Shown here in pieces: positions 16,880 through 25,331 of a stretch of DNA of 32,229 nt. The notes below the pieces were generated by a model. That model saw nothing but the letters and a program-made list of their open reading frames with translations, was not told the DNA's origin and did not search any database. Source of the stretch: CAYRTD01 sp964595055 (GTDB lineage Bacteria > Bacteroidota > Bacteroidia > Bacteroidales > GCA-2748055). Location of the stretch: positions 1-32,229 of the forward strand of contig CAZQOV010000014.1 of assembly GCA_964595055.1 (NCBI GenBank), written 5' to 3'. Position 1 is the stretch's first letter; each line of letters starts with the position of its first letter. Position numbers and translations under genes: made by a program.

Positions 16880-18106
16880 CTAGTGCACCCTGTAACCGTA
16901 GAAGGTGCCCTTACCACAGAATGAAAGTGAAGAATTTACCAGACGGATGTTCACTTTATCCCCATCATTAAGCATTAAAACGAATGAATAGCTTTTGATT
17001 CCGCTTACACCCATCCCGTAGCCGTCAAAGATAGTTTCATATACCTCTTCGTTTACAATGATCTGCAATGAATGATCGGTGTCAAAATCATAATTCAGAT
17101 CAAACTGGTACAGTCCTGCACCCTGTGAAGGAACGGTGAATATCCCGTTATCATGATTATAATACCCAATTTCATTTCCTGGTTCTTCTCCTGTATCCAA
17201 TAGCTGGTTATTAAATATAAGATCTTTTTCTTCTCCGGCATTTACCGTTCCTTCAAGGTCTTTCAAAGCCCTGAAAGCTATAATATCAGGCTTAATGTTC
17301 ACGGTTCCGCCATTTTTGGAAAGGTTGAGATCATAGCCCGACAGGCTTAGTTCCTGTAATTCATTACTTGTATCGGTATCGATCTCAACACTGTTGCCTT
17401 TGGAAATAGAAAGTGTATTTGTCTCTTTGTTAACGCTCAGCTCCTGGTTGTCGGTATTGTCAAGGTAGGGAGACATGTCGATGATAGTGGGATCGGGGTT
17501 GCGGGTAAGTCTCAGATTTTGTCCTTCAAGTTTTAAATCCTGGATTTCATTTTCCGGATCGGCATCTGCATCATTTACAATATCATTCAGGGGTATGGTA
17601 TTGCCCTGGGATATACTGAGGCTGCGGCCGTCGGAAGAAAGATATTGAAGCTCATTTTCAGGATCTTTGTCCAGGTCTTCTTCTCCTCCGATATCACCGG
17701 CATTTGCAGCATAAAGAGCGTAGGGTACTGCCAGAAAAGGCATGGTTCCCATGCTGATGAATCCGTCCCCGAAGTTAACCTCCACCTTCAGGAAGTGAGA
17801 GGACTCTCCCCAATTTATGTCTGCGAAATCAGTTATTGCTCCTGAGTGGTAGGAACCCTGACCAATTACCAGTTTGAAAAGCCCGAAAAGGTCTGTGGTG
17901 ACGGAATGGGATTCCGAATAAATGATGTTGCCGCTGGAACTCCCGGAAATAATGGAGATTCTTATTGTGAGATTGGTATTTTTGAGTTCATTTCCGGCAT
18001 TATCCCTGGCAATGGCCTGGTAATTAATTCCCAGTGGAATGTGTTGCCCATTCAAAAGGACAAGGGTAAACAGGAGAAAAGCAATACTAATAACTTTCTT
18101 CATCAT
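16880..18106 (-). CDS. Secreted fibre-like protein with C-terminal C1q domain
   Basis: The 408-residue exported protein has a signal peptide (about 1-20). Next comes a Bacteroidota beta-sandwich module at about 22-137, running from GINYQAIARDNAGNEL to PFLAVPYALYAANAG. Four stalk repeats follow (about 143-173, 178-211, 216-242, 244-270), built around D-x-NELQ-L-x2-G-x2-L-x-L-S-x-G. The C-terminal 277-408 looks like a C1q/TNF-like jelly roll: FRALKDL, LIFNNQLLDTG, GIFTVPSQGAGLYQFDL, SYSFVLMLNDGDKVNIRLV and TFYGYRV. C1q heads trimerise, so a trimeric stalk with a binding knob is a reasonable model. It has no T9SS sorting domain of its own. It begins 8 bp after the T9SS gene and is followed by the HlyIII gene. 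Confidence 0.75.
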   Translation of the reverse strand: MMKKVISIAFLLFTLVLLNGQHIPLGINYQAIARDNAGNELKNTNLTIRISIISGSSSGNIIYSESHSVTTDLFGLFKLVIGQGSYHSGAITDFADINWGESSHFLKVEVNFGDGFISMGTMPFLAVPYALYAANAGDIGGEEDLDKDPENELQYLSSDGRSLSISQGNTIPLNDIVNDADADPENEIQDLKLEGQNLRLTRNPDPTIIDMSPYLDNTDNQELSVNKETNTLSISKGNSVEIDTDTSNELQELSLSGYDLNLSKNGGTVNIKPDIIAFRALKDLEGTVNAGEEKDLIFNNQLLDTGEEPGNEIGYYNHDNGIFTVPSQGAGLYQFDLNYDFDTDHSLQIIVNEEVYETIFDGYGMGVSGIKSYSFVLMLNDGDKVNIRLVNSSLSFCGKGTFYGYRVH

Positions 18107-18114
18107 GGATGATG

Positions 18115-18627
18115 TTAAAATTTTTCAATTTTAAAATGTCTGTCCATTTTCCGGTTGGAAGAATAGACGTGCACAAAATAGATTCCCTGGCCCGAATTGC
18201 TAAAATCCAGTTTAATATCCTGAGAACTCATGTTCTCCAGATTGTAGTGCATTATTTTTGCACCACGCACATCATAAACATCAATATAATAATGAGTAAG
18301 TTCCTTAATTCTGAATGATACCGTCAGTAAGTCATTAACATGTGATGAAACAGGATTGGGATATACATCAATGGCGTCCATCGCTTCAGGTGGAGCAGTT
18401 CCTCCTTTATTGATGAGGGAGGGTTGTTGGAAGCCCTGAGTAATAAAATGAAAATTCGCAAAATCTGTTCCGTTGAAAGCTTCGCCTATGCTCTGGTTAA
18501 GATAAAAACCGGAATTGTTCACCTCGCTGCCGGTTATGGCAATTAATGAACGATTGAGTGATTGAGCACCAAGAATTACCGGTGTCAGAGTTAAGACAAT
18601 AAGGGATATATAGGCCGATAGTTTCAT
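18115..18627 (-). CDS. Small secreted protein with T9SS type A sorting domain
   Basis: This 170-residue protein has a signal peptide (about 1-21, ending ILGAQ). A short region of about 65 residues follows, in which SIGEAFNGTDF and FHFITQGFQQP resemble a family common in Bacteroidota. From about residue 87 comes a type IX secretion C-terminal domain: IDVYPNPVS, YYIDVYDVRGAKI and the end YFVHVYSSNRKMDRHFKIEKF split over the last two strands. Such proteins are exported across the outer membrane and anchored to the cell surface. There is almost no cargo beyond the sorting domain. The C1q fibre gene starts 8 bp downstream, so the two are probably cotranscribed and may act together. Confidence 0.85.
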   Translation of the reverse strand: MKLSAYISLIVLTLTPVILGAQSLNRSLIAITGSEVNNSGFYLNQSIGEAFNGTDFANFHFITQGFQQPSLINKGGTAPPEAMDAIDVYPNPVSSHVNDLLTVSFRIKELTHYYIDVYDVRGAKIMHYNLENMSSQDIKLDFSNSGQGIYFVHVYSSNRKMDRHFKIEKF

Positions 18628-18679
18628 GGGTTAGGTACTTGACCGACAAAATAACTAAAAAAAAACCAAAATGTTGATA

Positions 18680-18722
18680 AAGTGTTAATAAATATATGTT
18701 AAAACCCCGGTTTTTAACACTT
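18680..18722 (-). terminator. Possible terminator hairpin after carA
   Basis: AAGTGTTAA (18680-18688) and TTAACACTT (18714-18722) are exact inverted copies, and a second nested pair, GTTAAAACC at 18698-18706 and GGTTTTTAAC at 18709-18718, offers an alternative stem with a one-base bulge. It directly follows (and touches) the carA stop codon. The stems are AT-rich and no strong U-tract follows, so termination is only possible. Confidence 0.4.
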
Positions 18723-19824
18723 ATAAGCTTAATTCTTTATTAACAATTTCTCCTTTCCAGGCTTTTATGTTTTCAATAAAAACATCGAATAGATACGCTG
18801 TATCGGTTGGCCCTCCTGAGGCCTCCGGATGGAACTGGGTGGAAAAGAAGGGTTTGTCATTGTGTATCATCCCCTCATTGGTATCATCGTTCAGGTTCAC
18901 AAAAAGAGGTTTCCAGCTGTTTTTGAGTGTCTGGTTATCGATCGCAAAACCATGATTCTGAGAAGTGATATAAGAACGTTTGGTATTAAGGTTTATCACA
19001 GGTTGATTATGACTTCGGTGTCCGTACTTAAGCTTATAGCTATCTGCCCCTGAAGCAAGTCCCATCAATTGATTGCCCAGACAAATTCCAAAAATGGGTC
19101 TGTCCTGATCAAATGATTTCCGGATGTTTTCGATGGTGATATCACATTTCTTCGGATCTCCGGGACCATTGGAAATGAATAAGCCGTCGTATTCTTCTTT
19201 TGTGAAATCATAATTCCAGGGAACCCGGATCACGGTGGTGTCCCTTTCCAGTAAATACCGGATAATATTGTATTTTACCCCACAATCCACGAGGAGTATT
19301 TTGTATTTTCCCTCCCCGTAAACTTTTTTTTCTTTTGTGCTTACCAGTTCTACAAGGTTGTCTTCATTGGGGTCATAAAAGTCGGGTTCATTTTCTACAA
19401 TTATTTTTCCCAGCATGGATCCTTTTTCCCGGAGTATCTTTGTAAGCTTACGGGTATCCACATCGAACAATCCCGGGATATTCTGTTCTTTAAGCCAGTC
19501 GCCAAGGCTCCTGTCGGCATTCCAATGGGAATAATCTTCCGAGTAATCGGATATGATTAATCCGGAAATATGCAAACTGGAGGATTCGAAAAAACGGGTA
19601 AGGTTATTTTCTTTTTCGTTTACAGGTACTCCGTAATTCCCTACAATCGGATAGGTGAGAACCAGTATCTGGCCTTTGTAGGAAGGATCTGTCAGACTCT
19701 CAGGGTATCCGGTCATTGCGGTGTTAAAAACTACTTCTCCTGCAATGGAACGATCTGCCCCGAAGGATTTTCCATAGATTTCTGTTCCATCTTCCAAAAT
19801 GAGTTTAATTTTTCTGTAATCCAC
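18721..19824 (-). CDS. carA: Carbamoyl-phosphate synthase small subunit (glutamine-hydrolysing)
   Basis: CarA is the class I glutaminase that feeds ammonia to CarB for carbamoyl phosphate, used by pyrimidine and arginine synthesis. The 367-residue protein has the CarA-specific N-terminal domain (residues 1 to about 150, with VVFNTAMTGYPESLTDPSY) and a C-terminal amidotransferase domain. The nucleophile is C248 in FGICLGNQ, the partner residues are H332 and E334 in FHPEASGGP, and the oxyanion strand is ISNGPGDP (217-224). The length is normal. carB is not next to it; the neighbours are unrelated envelope genes. It follows the TlpA gene by 32 bp, so the two may be cotranscribed. Confidence 0.95.
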   Translation of the reverse strand: MDYRKIKLILEDGTEIYGKSFGADRSIAGEVVFNTAMTGYPESLTDPSYKGQILVLTYPIVGNYGVPVNEKENNLTRFFESSSLHISGLIISDYSEDYSHWNADRSLGDWLKEQNIPGLFDVDTRKLTKILREKGSMLGKIIVENEPDFYDPNEDNLVELVSTKEKKVYGEGKYKILLVDCGVKYNIIRYLLERDTTVIRVPWNYDFTKEEYDGLFISNGPGDPKKCDITIENIRKSFDQDRPIFGICLGNQLMGLASGADSYKLKYGHRSHNQPVINLNTKRSYITSQNHGFAIDNQTLKNSWKPLFVNLNDDTNEGMIHNDKPFFSTQFHPEASGGPTDTAYLFDVFIENIKAWKGEIVNKELSL

Positions 19825-19856
19825 GTTAATAAGTTTAGGGTTAACAAATGCCTTAT

Positions 19857-21320
19857 TTATAAATGTCGCCTTTCGATCAATTGTTCGACCTGTTCGGGGC
19901 TTATTCTTTTTGCGACAATTTCCTTGTTGCCGTCAAGTAAATATAAAATATTTGAACTGGCTACATCATAGACTTCCTTGTATGAAAAATCATATGGATT
20001 CCAGGCATTGATCCAATCGTATATTTTATGCTCATTAACAAAATTGGCCCATTTTACTTTTCCTTCTATGCCTCCAAGCATATTTATGGCAATCACCCGG
20101 AGATTAATATCATTGTTTTGCATTTTATCCCATAATTTATAAAGTTCCGGGATGGTTTTTTTACAATGCCCACAGTCTGGTTCCCAGAAATAAAGAATAA
20201 GATAATCCCCGTCAATCTGATGAAGATTAAATTTTTGTCCTACATAAGGATTTCTTTTCAATGCCGAATCCTCTGCAGCGGTCAGGAAATGTTCACCACT
20301 CACATGTATTAACTCAACATCCGGAGCTGTTTTACCGATAAGCAGGGGATTTAATTTTTTTACTTTTTCCTTCAGGTCAGAGATGAAATCAGGACTTGAC
20401 CAGCTTGCTTCAGGAATGTAATATTTTTCTGCTATATAAGCATATACCGCATCCATGCCTGCATATTTACTGGTGGCATAATGATTGAGCAGGGTTGTAA
20501 GCATATACTTGAATAACAGAGAGTCTGTTCTGGATTGCTCAATAAGCCAGTCTACTTCTTTATAAATTGAATCCGGCACGGGATAAATCCATTTGTTCAG
20601 GTATGTTTTGAGCTTGGATTCGTAAAGAGGTGTCCGAAGTAAACGAATATCGGAGAGATCAAAATGATCGAAATAATGATTTTTATAGTATTTCACAGTA
20701 AAAGCGGAATCGAGGAGCACTCCGTTTTCATCCCGCGGGGGTTCAGGTGCTTCTACCTCTTTCATGGAAAGCAGGAATTTTGAGATGAACAGATCCTGAT
20801 TATCCTGGATAATTTCATCCACATATTCTTTTACATGCTGATTAATCTCTTTTAATTTTTCTCTGGCTGCTAGAGAATCATTTTTGCTTATAGGCGTTTT
20901 TATTCGCAGTTGAACTTTCTCTGATTCCTTTCTTTTTTTATCCAGGAAAGTGAGATAATCATAAAACAACTCATTATCGCGACTTCCCTTAATTTCCGTA
21001 TTTTTTAAGAGATTTACCGTGTCAATACTAAGACTGAAGGTTTGATCATCATCAATTAGCAGATCGAATCGGTTTCGGTTTGGGAAGAACAGGGTATACA
21101 TCCCTTTTGGCAAATCTTTTTTGCCAGTTATGCTGGCCTTGCCTTGATTATCGGTAAAAAAGGTATCCTGTAACATCAAGGATTGACTAAAATAATGTCC
21201 AAACAAAAGGGTATCATTTGGAAAAGACGGGATCTCAAGATCAATATTATATTGTGCTTCACTATTACTTACTATACCCAATAATATAAGGCCAAACAGT
21301 ACGATATTTAAATTTTTCAT
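19857..21320 (-). CDS. TlpA-like periplasmic thiol-disulfide protein with N-terminal adhesive/DUF5106-type region
   Basis: The 487-residue exported protein has a signal peptide (about 1-22, ending SNSEAQ). Its N-terminal half includes a beta-rich DUF4369-like region (about 24-110) and a helical middle (about 115-325). The C-terminal thioredoxin-like domain spans about 326-487. The redox motif is CGHC at 383-386 (FWEPDCGHCKKTIPEL). The loop where thioredoxins carry the cis-proline reads VASSNILYLLD, so the usual T-P is S-N. Bacteroidota have many such paralogues that reduce or shuffle disulfides, or bind heme-less cargo, in the periplasm. A promoter with both boxes lies upstream, and carA follows after 32 bp. 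Confidence 0.8.
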   Translation of the reverse strand: MKNLNIVLFGLILLGIVSNSEAQYNIDLEIPSFPNDTLLFGHYFSQSLMLQDTFFTDNQGKASITGKKDLPKGMYTLFFPNRNRFDLLIDDDQTFSLSIDTVNLLKNTEIKGSRDNELFYDYLTFLDKKRKESEKVQLRIKTPISKNDSLAAREKLKEINQHVKEYVDEIIQDNQDLFISKFLLSMKEVEAPEPPRDENGVLLDSAFTVKYYKNHYFDHFDLSDIRLLRTPLYESKLKTYLNKWIYPVPDSIYKEVDWLIEQSRTDSLLFKYMLTTLLNHYATSKYAGMDAVYAYIAEKYYIPEASWSSPDFISDLKEKVKKLNPLLIGKTAPDVELIHVSGEHFLTAAEDSALKRNPYVGQKFNLHQIDGDYLILYFWEPDCGHCKKTIPELYKLWDKMQNNDINLRVIAINMLGGIEGKVKWANFVNEHKIYDWINAWNPYDFSYKEVYDVASSNILYLLDGNKEIVAKRISPEQVEQLIERRHL

Positions 21321-21343
21321 AAAAATTTCCTTATAATTTTTTA

Positions 21344-21371
21344 CAAATATAGAGTTTATTTTTTACTCCAA
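21344..21371 (-). promoter_or_regulatory. Bacteroidota-type promoter for the TlpA gene (and perhaps carA)
   Basis: On the minus strand, TTG at 21371-21369 is followed after 17 bp by TATATTTG at 21351-21344, an exact match to the -7 consensus TAnnTTTG with a TTG -33 box. The predicted start falls near 21337. AAGGAAA then lies about 6-7 bp before the ATG at 21320 as a possible ribosome-binding site. This is the best two-box promoter I see in the window. Confidence 0.6.
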
Positions 21372-21572
21372 TAGAGTGAACTAATGAAAAGAGAAACGTA
21401 TTTTGACACCTGATTTATTACGTGGTTTTACGGTTTTTTTCTTTAAAAATAATTCCGGCATTTGTTTTAAACCACATAGAAAGACTGATTCATTCCCCGG
21501 CAAAAAGCTTATTATTCCTGTACTTCTTAACAAAATTCATTATATTTACCTTTTCCAAATGCTTTTTGCACT

Positions 21573-22820
21573 ATGGTATTGACTCCGGGTTCAAAAAATA
21601 AACGTCTTCTCATGTCAAATTTCAAGCTGAACGCTTTGCTTGAAATTACCCTGGCAATTAATGAAAATCCTCCGGTTGAAGAGTTATTGGAAAAATACGA
21701 GAAGTTTTTAATGCAGGATCTTGAGATAGGAAAAGTGGTCATTATTAAGCGAAGCGAAAAATGGGACTGTATTTTGAATTCAGGCTTTGATCCGATTTTG
21801 TGTAAAAAGCTATGCACCAGTGAGGAATTTCTGAAGATATACGAAATCTCCCGTATTGGTATAGATATCCCGGAATTTCTTCCTGGTGGAGATTATGTTA
21901 TCCCTGTTACGCATAATGATCAACCCATGGCTTTTGTCGTTATTGGTGATATTGAAGAAGAAAGTGAGGGATTAAGTCCTGTGGTTAAACATTTGAGCTT
22001 CATCCAAACACTTTCCAATATCATCATTGTTGCGATTGAAAACATCCGTTTGTATGAAGAGAATCTTCAGCAGGTTGCTTTAAAAAGGGAGCTTGAACTT
22101 GCATCTAAAATGCAGAGTATGCTCATTCCTGCCAATGAAAAATTGCCCTCCAATGAAAGCCTCCATTTCGAAGCTTTTTATAATCCTCATTTTGAAGTTG
22201 GGGGTGATTATTACGATGTATTGGAATTATCTGATGATAAGATTGGATTTTGCATTGCAGATGTTTCCGGAAAGGGGATCTCTGCCGCCTTCCTGATGTC
22301 GAACTTCCAGGCAAACCTGCGGGCTCTTTTCACGGCTGATATTCCTATGAAAAAACTCCTTACCCGGTTAAATCAGCGGGTCATTTCATCGGCAAAAGGA
22401 GAGAAGTTTATTACGATATTTATCGCGCGTTACAACAAGAAGACACATCAGCTAAGCTACGTAAATGCCGGACATAATCCTCCTCTTTACTATGAGATAA
22501 AAACCGGTGAACTCAGGCAACTGAAAAGCGGATGCGTTGGCATTGGAATGCTGGAAGAACTGCCTTTCATAAATGTTGAGAAGATTCGTATCGATACTCA
22601 GGTGAAAATTTTGGCATATACCGATGGTCTCGTTGAATTAATACAGGGTGATGATATGGGAGTTTCCTGGGGTACCCAGTTTATTGAAGATGAGATAAGC
22701 AATGAGCAGACCATTGGAGCAAATATCAGCAGCATTATCAATGCACAAAAGATTGTTCAGGGAAACTCCTCCATTTTCGATGATATTTCCATTCTGGGGG
22801 TCGATTTTTCAGGTTTCTGA
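21573..22820 (+). CDS. GAF-SpoIIE (PP2C-type) serine phosphatase
   Basis: The 415-residue cytoplasmic regulator has a GAF-like sensor region (about 20-165), a short coiled-coil (about 165-200, LYEENLQQVALKRELELASKM) and a C-terminal SpoIIE/PP2C phosphatase domain (about 210-413). Metal-binding and catalytic motifs are GGDYYD (about 210-215), CIADVSGKGISAA, NAGHNPP, AYTDGLVE and DDISIL. Such RsbU-like proteins dephosphorylate anti-sigma-factor antagonists. An alternative ATG at 21612 (MSNFKLNALLEIT) resembles the usual start of homologues, so the first 13 residues are doubtful. No anti-sigma or STAS gene lies adjacent. Its 3' end overlaps that of the convergent O-antigen ligase gene by 12 bp. 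Confidence 0.92.
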   Translation: MVLTPGSKNKRLLMSNFKLNALLEITLAINENPPVEELLEKYEKFLMQDLEIGKVVIIKRSEKWDCILNSGFDPILCKKLCTSEEFLKIYEISRIGIDIPEFLPGGDYVIPVTHNDQPMAFVVIGDIEEESEGLSPVVKHLSFIQTLSNIIIVAIENIRLYEENLQQVALKRELELASKMQSMLIPANEKLPSNESLHFEAFYNPHFEVGGDYYDVLELSDDKIGFCIADVSGKGISAAFLMSNFQANLRALFTADIPMKKLLTRLNQRVISSAKGEKFITIFIARYNKKTHQLSYVNAGHNPPLYYEIKTGELRQLKSGCVGIGMLEELPFINVEKIRIDTQVKILAYTDGLVELIQGDDMGVSWGTQFIEDEISNEQTIGANISSIINAQKIVQGNSSIFDDISILGVDFSGF

Positions 22821-24299
22821 TGGTTCACCGGGTTCCTTCTCTTCTACATGGCTTTTTTCCATGCCCTTTCCTCCGTAAATATCAAAAGCTACAAGTATAG
22901 CCGTAAAGCCCCATACCAGAACAGAAGCTTTATCGGTATCCAGGAAATTATTCAGGATACCATGTATATAATAGGTGATCAGTCCCAGCAATATGGACAG
23001 GCTTATGATTTTCATCTCCCTGTTTTTTGAGGTAAAGTATACCCTCAATCCGGTATAAATAGTGGTGAGAAAAACAATAATAATACTAATCATGCCAAGT
23101 ATGCCGCTCTCAGAAAGCGGTCCCAGGTATTCACTATGCGCATTTCCGCGCGTGCCTGTATTGGTACTGATACTGGTTTTGTCATGAGAAGCCTGGAAAG
23201 GTGCATACTGGAACATATAAGTCCCCGGACCCCAGCCAAAAACCGGTTTTTCTTCCCACATTCTTAAAGCACTGTTCCAGCGGTTTATCCTTTCAAGATT
23301 GGAAGCATCATTCCTTACGTTGTAGATGGATTGGATGTGTTCGGTAAATTCTCCCGATGAGGCCTGGGTATTCTGTTCAAGCTTCATTTTGATCTCTGTA
23401 CGCAAGGAAAACAAAAAAGCAGCCACCAGAATAAATCCTGCCAACACAATTTGAAACCTGATCCTTAACTTAATGATGATCCAGATCCCAAAGACACCGG
23501 CAAGACTCACCCATGCTGCTCGTGTGTAGGAAAAAACAATAGCTGCTGCATAGAGAAGTAACAGCATAAGGAACAAAATGGTTTGTCCACTGTCGATTTT
23601 ACGGTAGCTGAAAAACAACCCTATCAGTGCCGGGAATAGCATAGCCAATACGGCCCCGTAAGAGGTATGATCATTATAAAAAGGCTTAACAACAAAATGA
23701 GCAGCAATCTGACTGTTTAATCCATATTGGGAATGTCTGATCAATACATAAAGAATAATCAGTGTAAAGGGAATGAGGTAGGCCCAAAGATATTGACGAA
23801 TTCTTTTGGGGTTTTGAAAGATCTGTGCCAATAGCAAATAGAAGCTGACGATGAACCAGAGACGAGCGACAAGGAATTTGGCGGATATCAGGGGCATGGT
23901 AGATGTAATGGTTGTTATGGCTATCCATGCAATATTGAAATAAATAGCCAGGGTGACAGGATGCCTGAGTATGCGGATATCGATTCTTTGTCCTTTAAGG
24001 TATTTAATGAAATACAATACCATAATTCCGGCCAACAAAGGTTCAGTTGGCAAATAAAGATCGAAGCTTGTGTCTTGTACTATTTCTGATAGTTGTATGG
24101 ATAAGGGAACGAAAAATACCGTAAGGTAAATTACCCTGTCAAGCCGGGTAAAGGTCATCCATGCAAGTGCAAGTAAAACAGGAAGCAAAGGCAAATAATA
24201 TATTTCAAAGTACAGAAGTATACTATTTAACAACACGAATACAAGGCCTGCCCAGTAAACCAGGTATTCTTTCCTGCTTACTAAATTGAGAAATTGCAT
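22809..24299 (-). CDS. O-antigen ligase/polymerase-like membrane protein
   Basis: The 496-residue inner-membrane protein has about eleven to twelve hydrophobic segments and the Wzy/WaaL family periplasmic loop. After a long extracytoplasmic stretch (about 300-395) the signature NAHSEYLGPLSESGILGMI occurs, with the conserved H-x-E and the G-x-G following. WaaL ligates O-antigen to lipid A core, and Wzy polymerises repeat units; the two cannot be separated by sequence alone. A Wzz-like gene ends 5 bp upstream, which favours a polysaccharide polymerisation role. The last 20 residues are acidic and proline-rich, and the stop lies inside the 3' end of the phosphatase gene on the other strand. Confidence 0.85.
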   Translation of the reverse strand: MQFLNLVSRKEYLVYWAGLVFVLLNSILLYFEIYYLPLLPVLLALAWMTFTRLDRVIYLTVFFVPLSIQLSEIVQDTSFDLYLPTEPLLAGIMVLYFIKYLKGQRIDIRILRHPVTLAIYFNIAWIAITTITSTMPLISAKFLVARLWFIVSFYLLLAQIFQNPKRIRQYLWAYLIPFTLIILYVLIRHSQYGLNSQIAAHFVVKPFYNDHTSYGAVLAMLFPALIGLFFSYRKIDSGQTILFLMLLLLYAAAIVFSYTRAAWVSLAGVFGIWIIIKLRIRFQIVLAGFILVAAFLFSLRTEIKMKLEQNTQASSGEFTEHIQSIYNVRNDASNLERINRWNSALRMWEEKPVFGWGPGTYMFQYAPFQASHDKTSISTNTGTRGNAHSEYLGPLSESGILGMISIIIVFLTTIYTGLRVYFTSKNREMKIISLSILLGLITYYIHGILNNFLDTDKASVLVWGFTAILVAFDIYGGKGMEKSHVEEKEPGEPSET

Positions 24300-24304
24300 G
24301 AATT

Positions 24305-25321
24305 TCAGCCTTTCCTTTTAATATTTTCCACAACAATTAAGGTGATCAGCGTAAGCAAAAATGCTGCGATGGTAGAGATGATCACAATGATTGATTTTTT
24401 GGGATAGGCTTTCTTTTCTGCTTTATAAGCGCTATCCACAATGAACTTATGCGGTAGATTTTGTTCTGCTTCCAGTTTGGCTTCCTGATATCGCTGTTTC
24501 ATCCGGCTTAAACGTTGTGCTTCAACCCTCAGGTGATCGCGGATGAATACATAATTCCCCCCATACTTCGAAAGAATATTAAGTTTTTCCTGGATCATAC
24601 TTATGGCCTGCTGATCTCCTTTATTGATAGCCTGCCCCAGTGCTTCATGGAGTCTCTCAGCCTGACTCTCATAATGGTTAATGCCCAGCGCCCTGATTTT
24701 GTTGATGGAATCCTGTAACTCGGTCATATTATTAACCATCTTGTTATATTCTTTTTCCACCAGAACAAAGGCATCAATGGCTCTCTGTTTCAACATCCGG
24801 TTGTAAACAGAGTCAACAAGTGCAGCAATGTTATTCGCAATATCTGCGGCCATTTGAGGATCCTTATCCAGCACATCAATAACGACTGATAAGTATTGAG
24901 TCAACTTGAAATTGATATTCGAATTGTATTGAGAATATAATTGGGTTTTGGGGAATTTTGAATCCGGATCAATCTCATAATGGGTTTTCAGGTCATATTT
25001 TTCAATAATCCTGTCCCTGATTTCTTCCGAGTTCAACACCTGCATCAAATGTTCCGATTGTTCTTCTTCTCCGATCTCATACATGCTGGCCCTGCCAGAA
25101 AAATTATCGGCAAGGAGATTTTTGGAAATGGATGCACTGGTTGTCGGGAACATGACTACCGTCGAGCGGAACTTAGGTGTGATGGTAAACGATATGATGA
25201 TAGAAGCCACTGCTGCTAAAAAACTTATGGTCAAAAGAGGAACTCTTTTTTCCCACAGGTAGATCAACAGGTCTGTCGAGCTAAAATCATATTTGTTTTC
25301 AGTTTGATTTTCCTTGGCCAT
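24305..25321 (-). CDS. wzz: Wzz-family polysaccharide chain-length regulator
   Basis: The 338-residue protein shows the Wzz/PCP layout: a short cytoplasmic N-terminus, a first membrane helix (about 31-52), a long periplasmic helical region with strong coiled-coil character (about 160-305), and a second membrane helix (about 311-332) preceded by the proline-bearing KAYPKKS motif. No tyrosine-kinase domain follows, so it is a PCP-1 or kinase-less form. It controls the length of O-antigen or exopolysaccharide chains with the adjacent polymerase-like protein. It lies 10 bp after tyrS and 5 bp before the ligase-like gene, indicating one operon. Confidence 0.85.
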   Translation of the reverse strand: MAKENQTENKYDFSSTDLLIYLWEKRVPLLTISFLAAVASIIISFTITPKFRSTVVMFPTTSASISKNLLADNFSGRASMYEIGEEEQSEHLMQVLNSEEIRDRIIEKYDLKTHYEIDPDSKFPKTQLYSQYNSNINFKLTQYLSVVIDVLDKDPQMAADIANNIAALVDSVYNRMLKQRAIDAFVLVEKEYNKMVNNMTELQDSINKIRALGINHYESQAERLHEALGQAINKGDQQAISMIQEKLNILSKYGGNYVFIRDHLRVEAQRLSRMKQRYQEAKLEAEQNLPHKFIVDSAYKAEKKAYPKKSIIVIISTIAAFLLTLITLIVVENIKRKG

Positions 25322-25331
25322 AATTGTAAAT

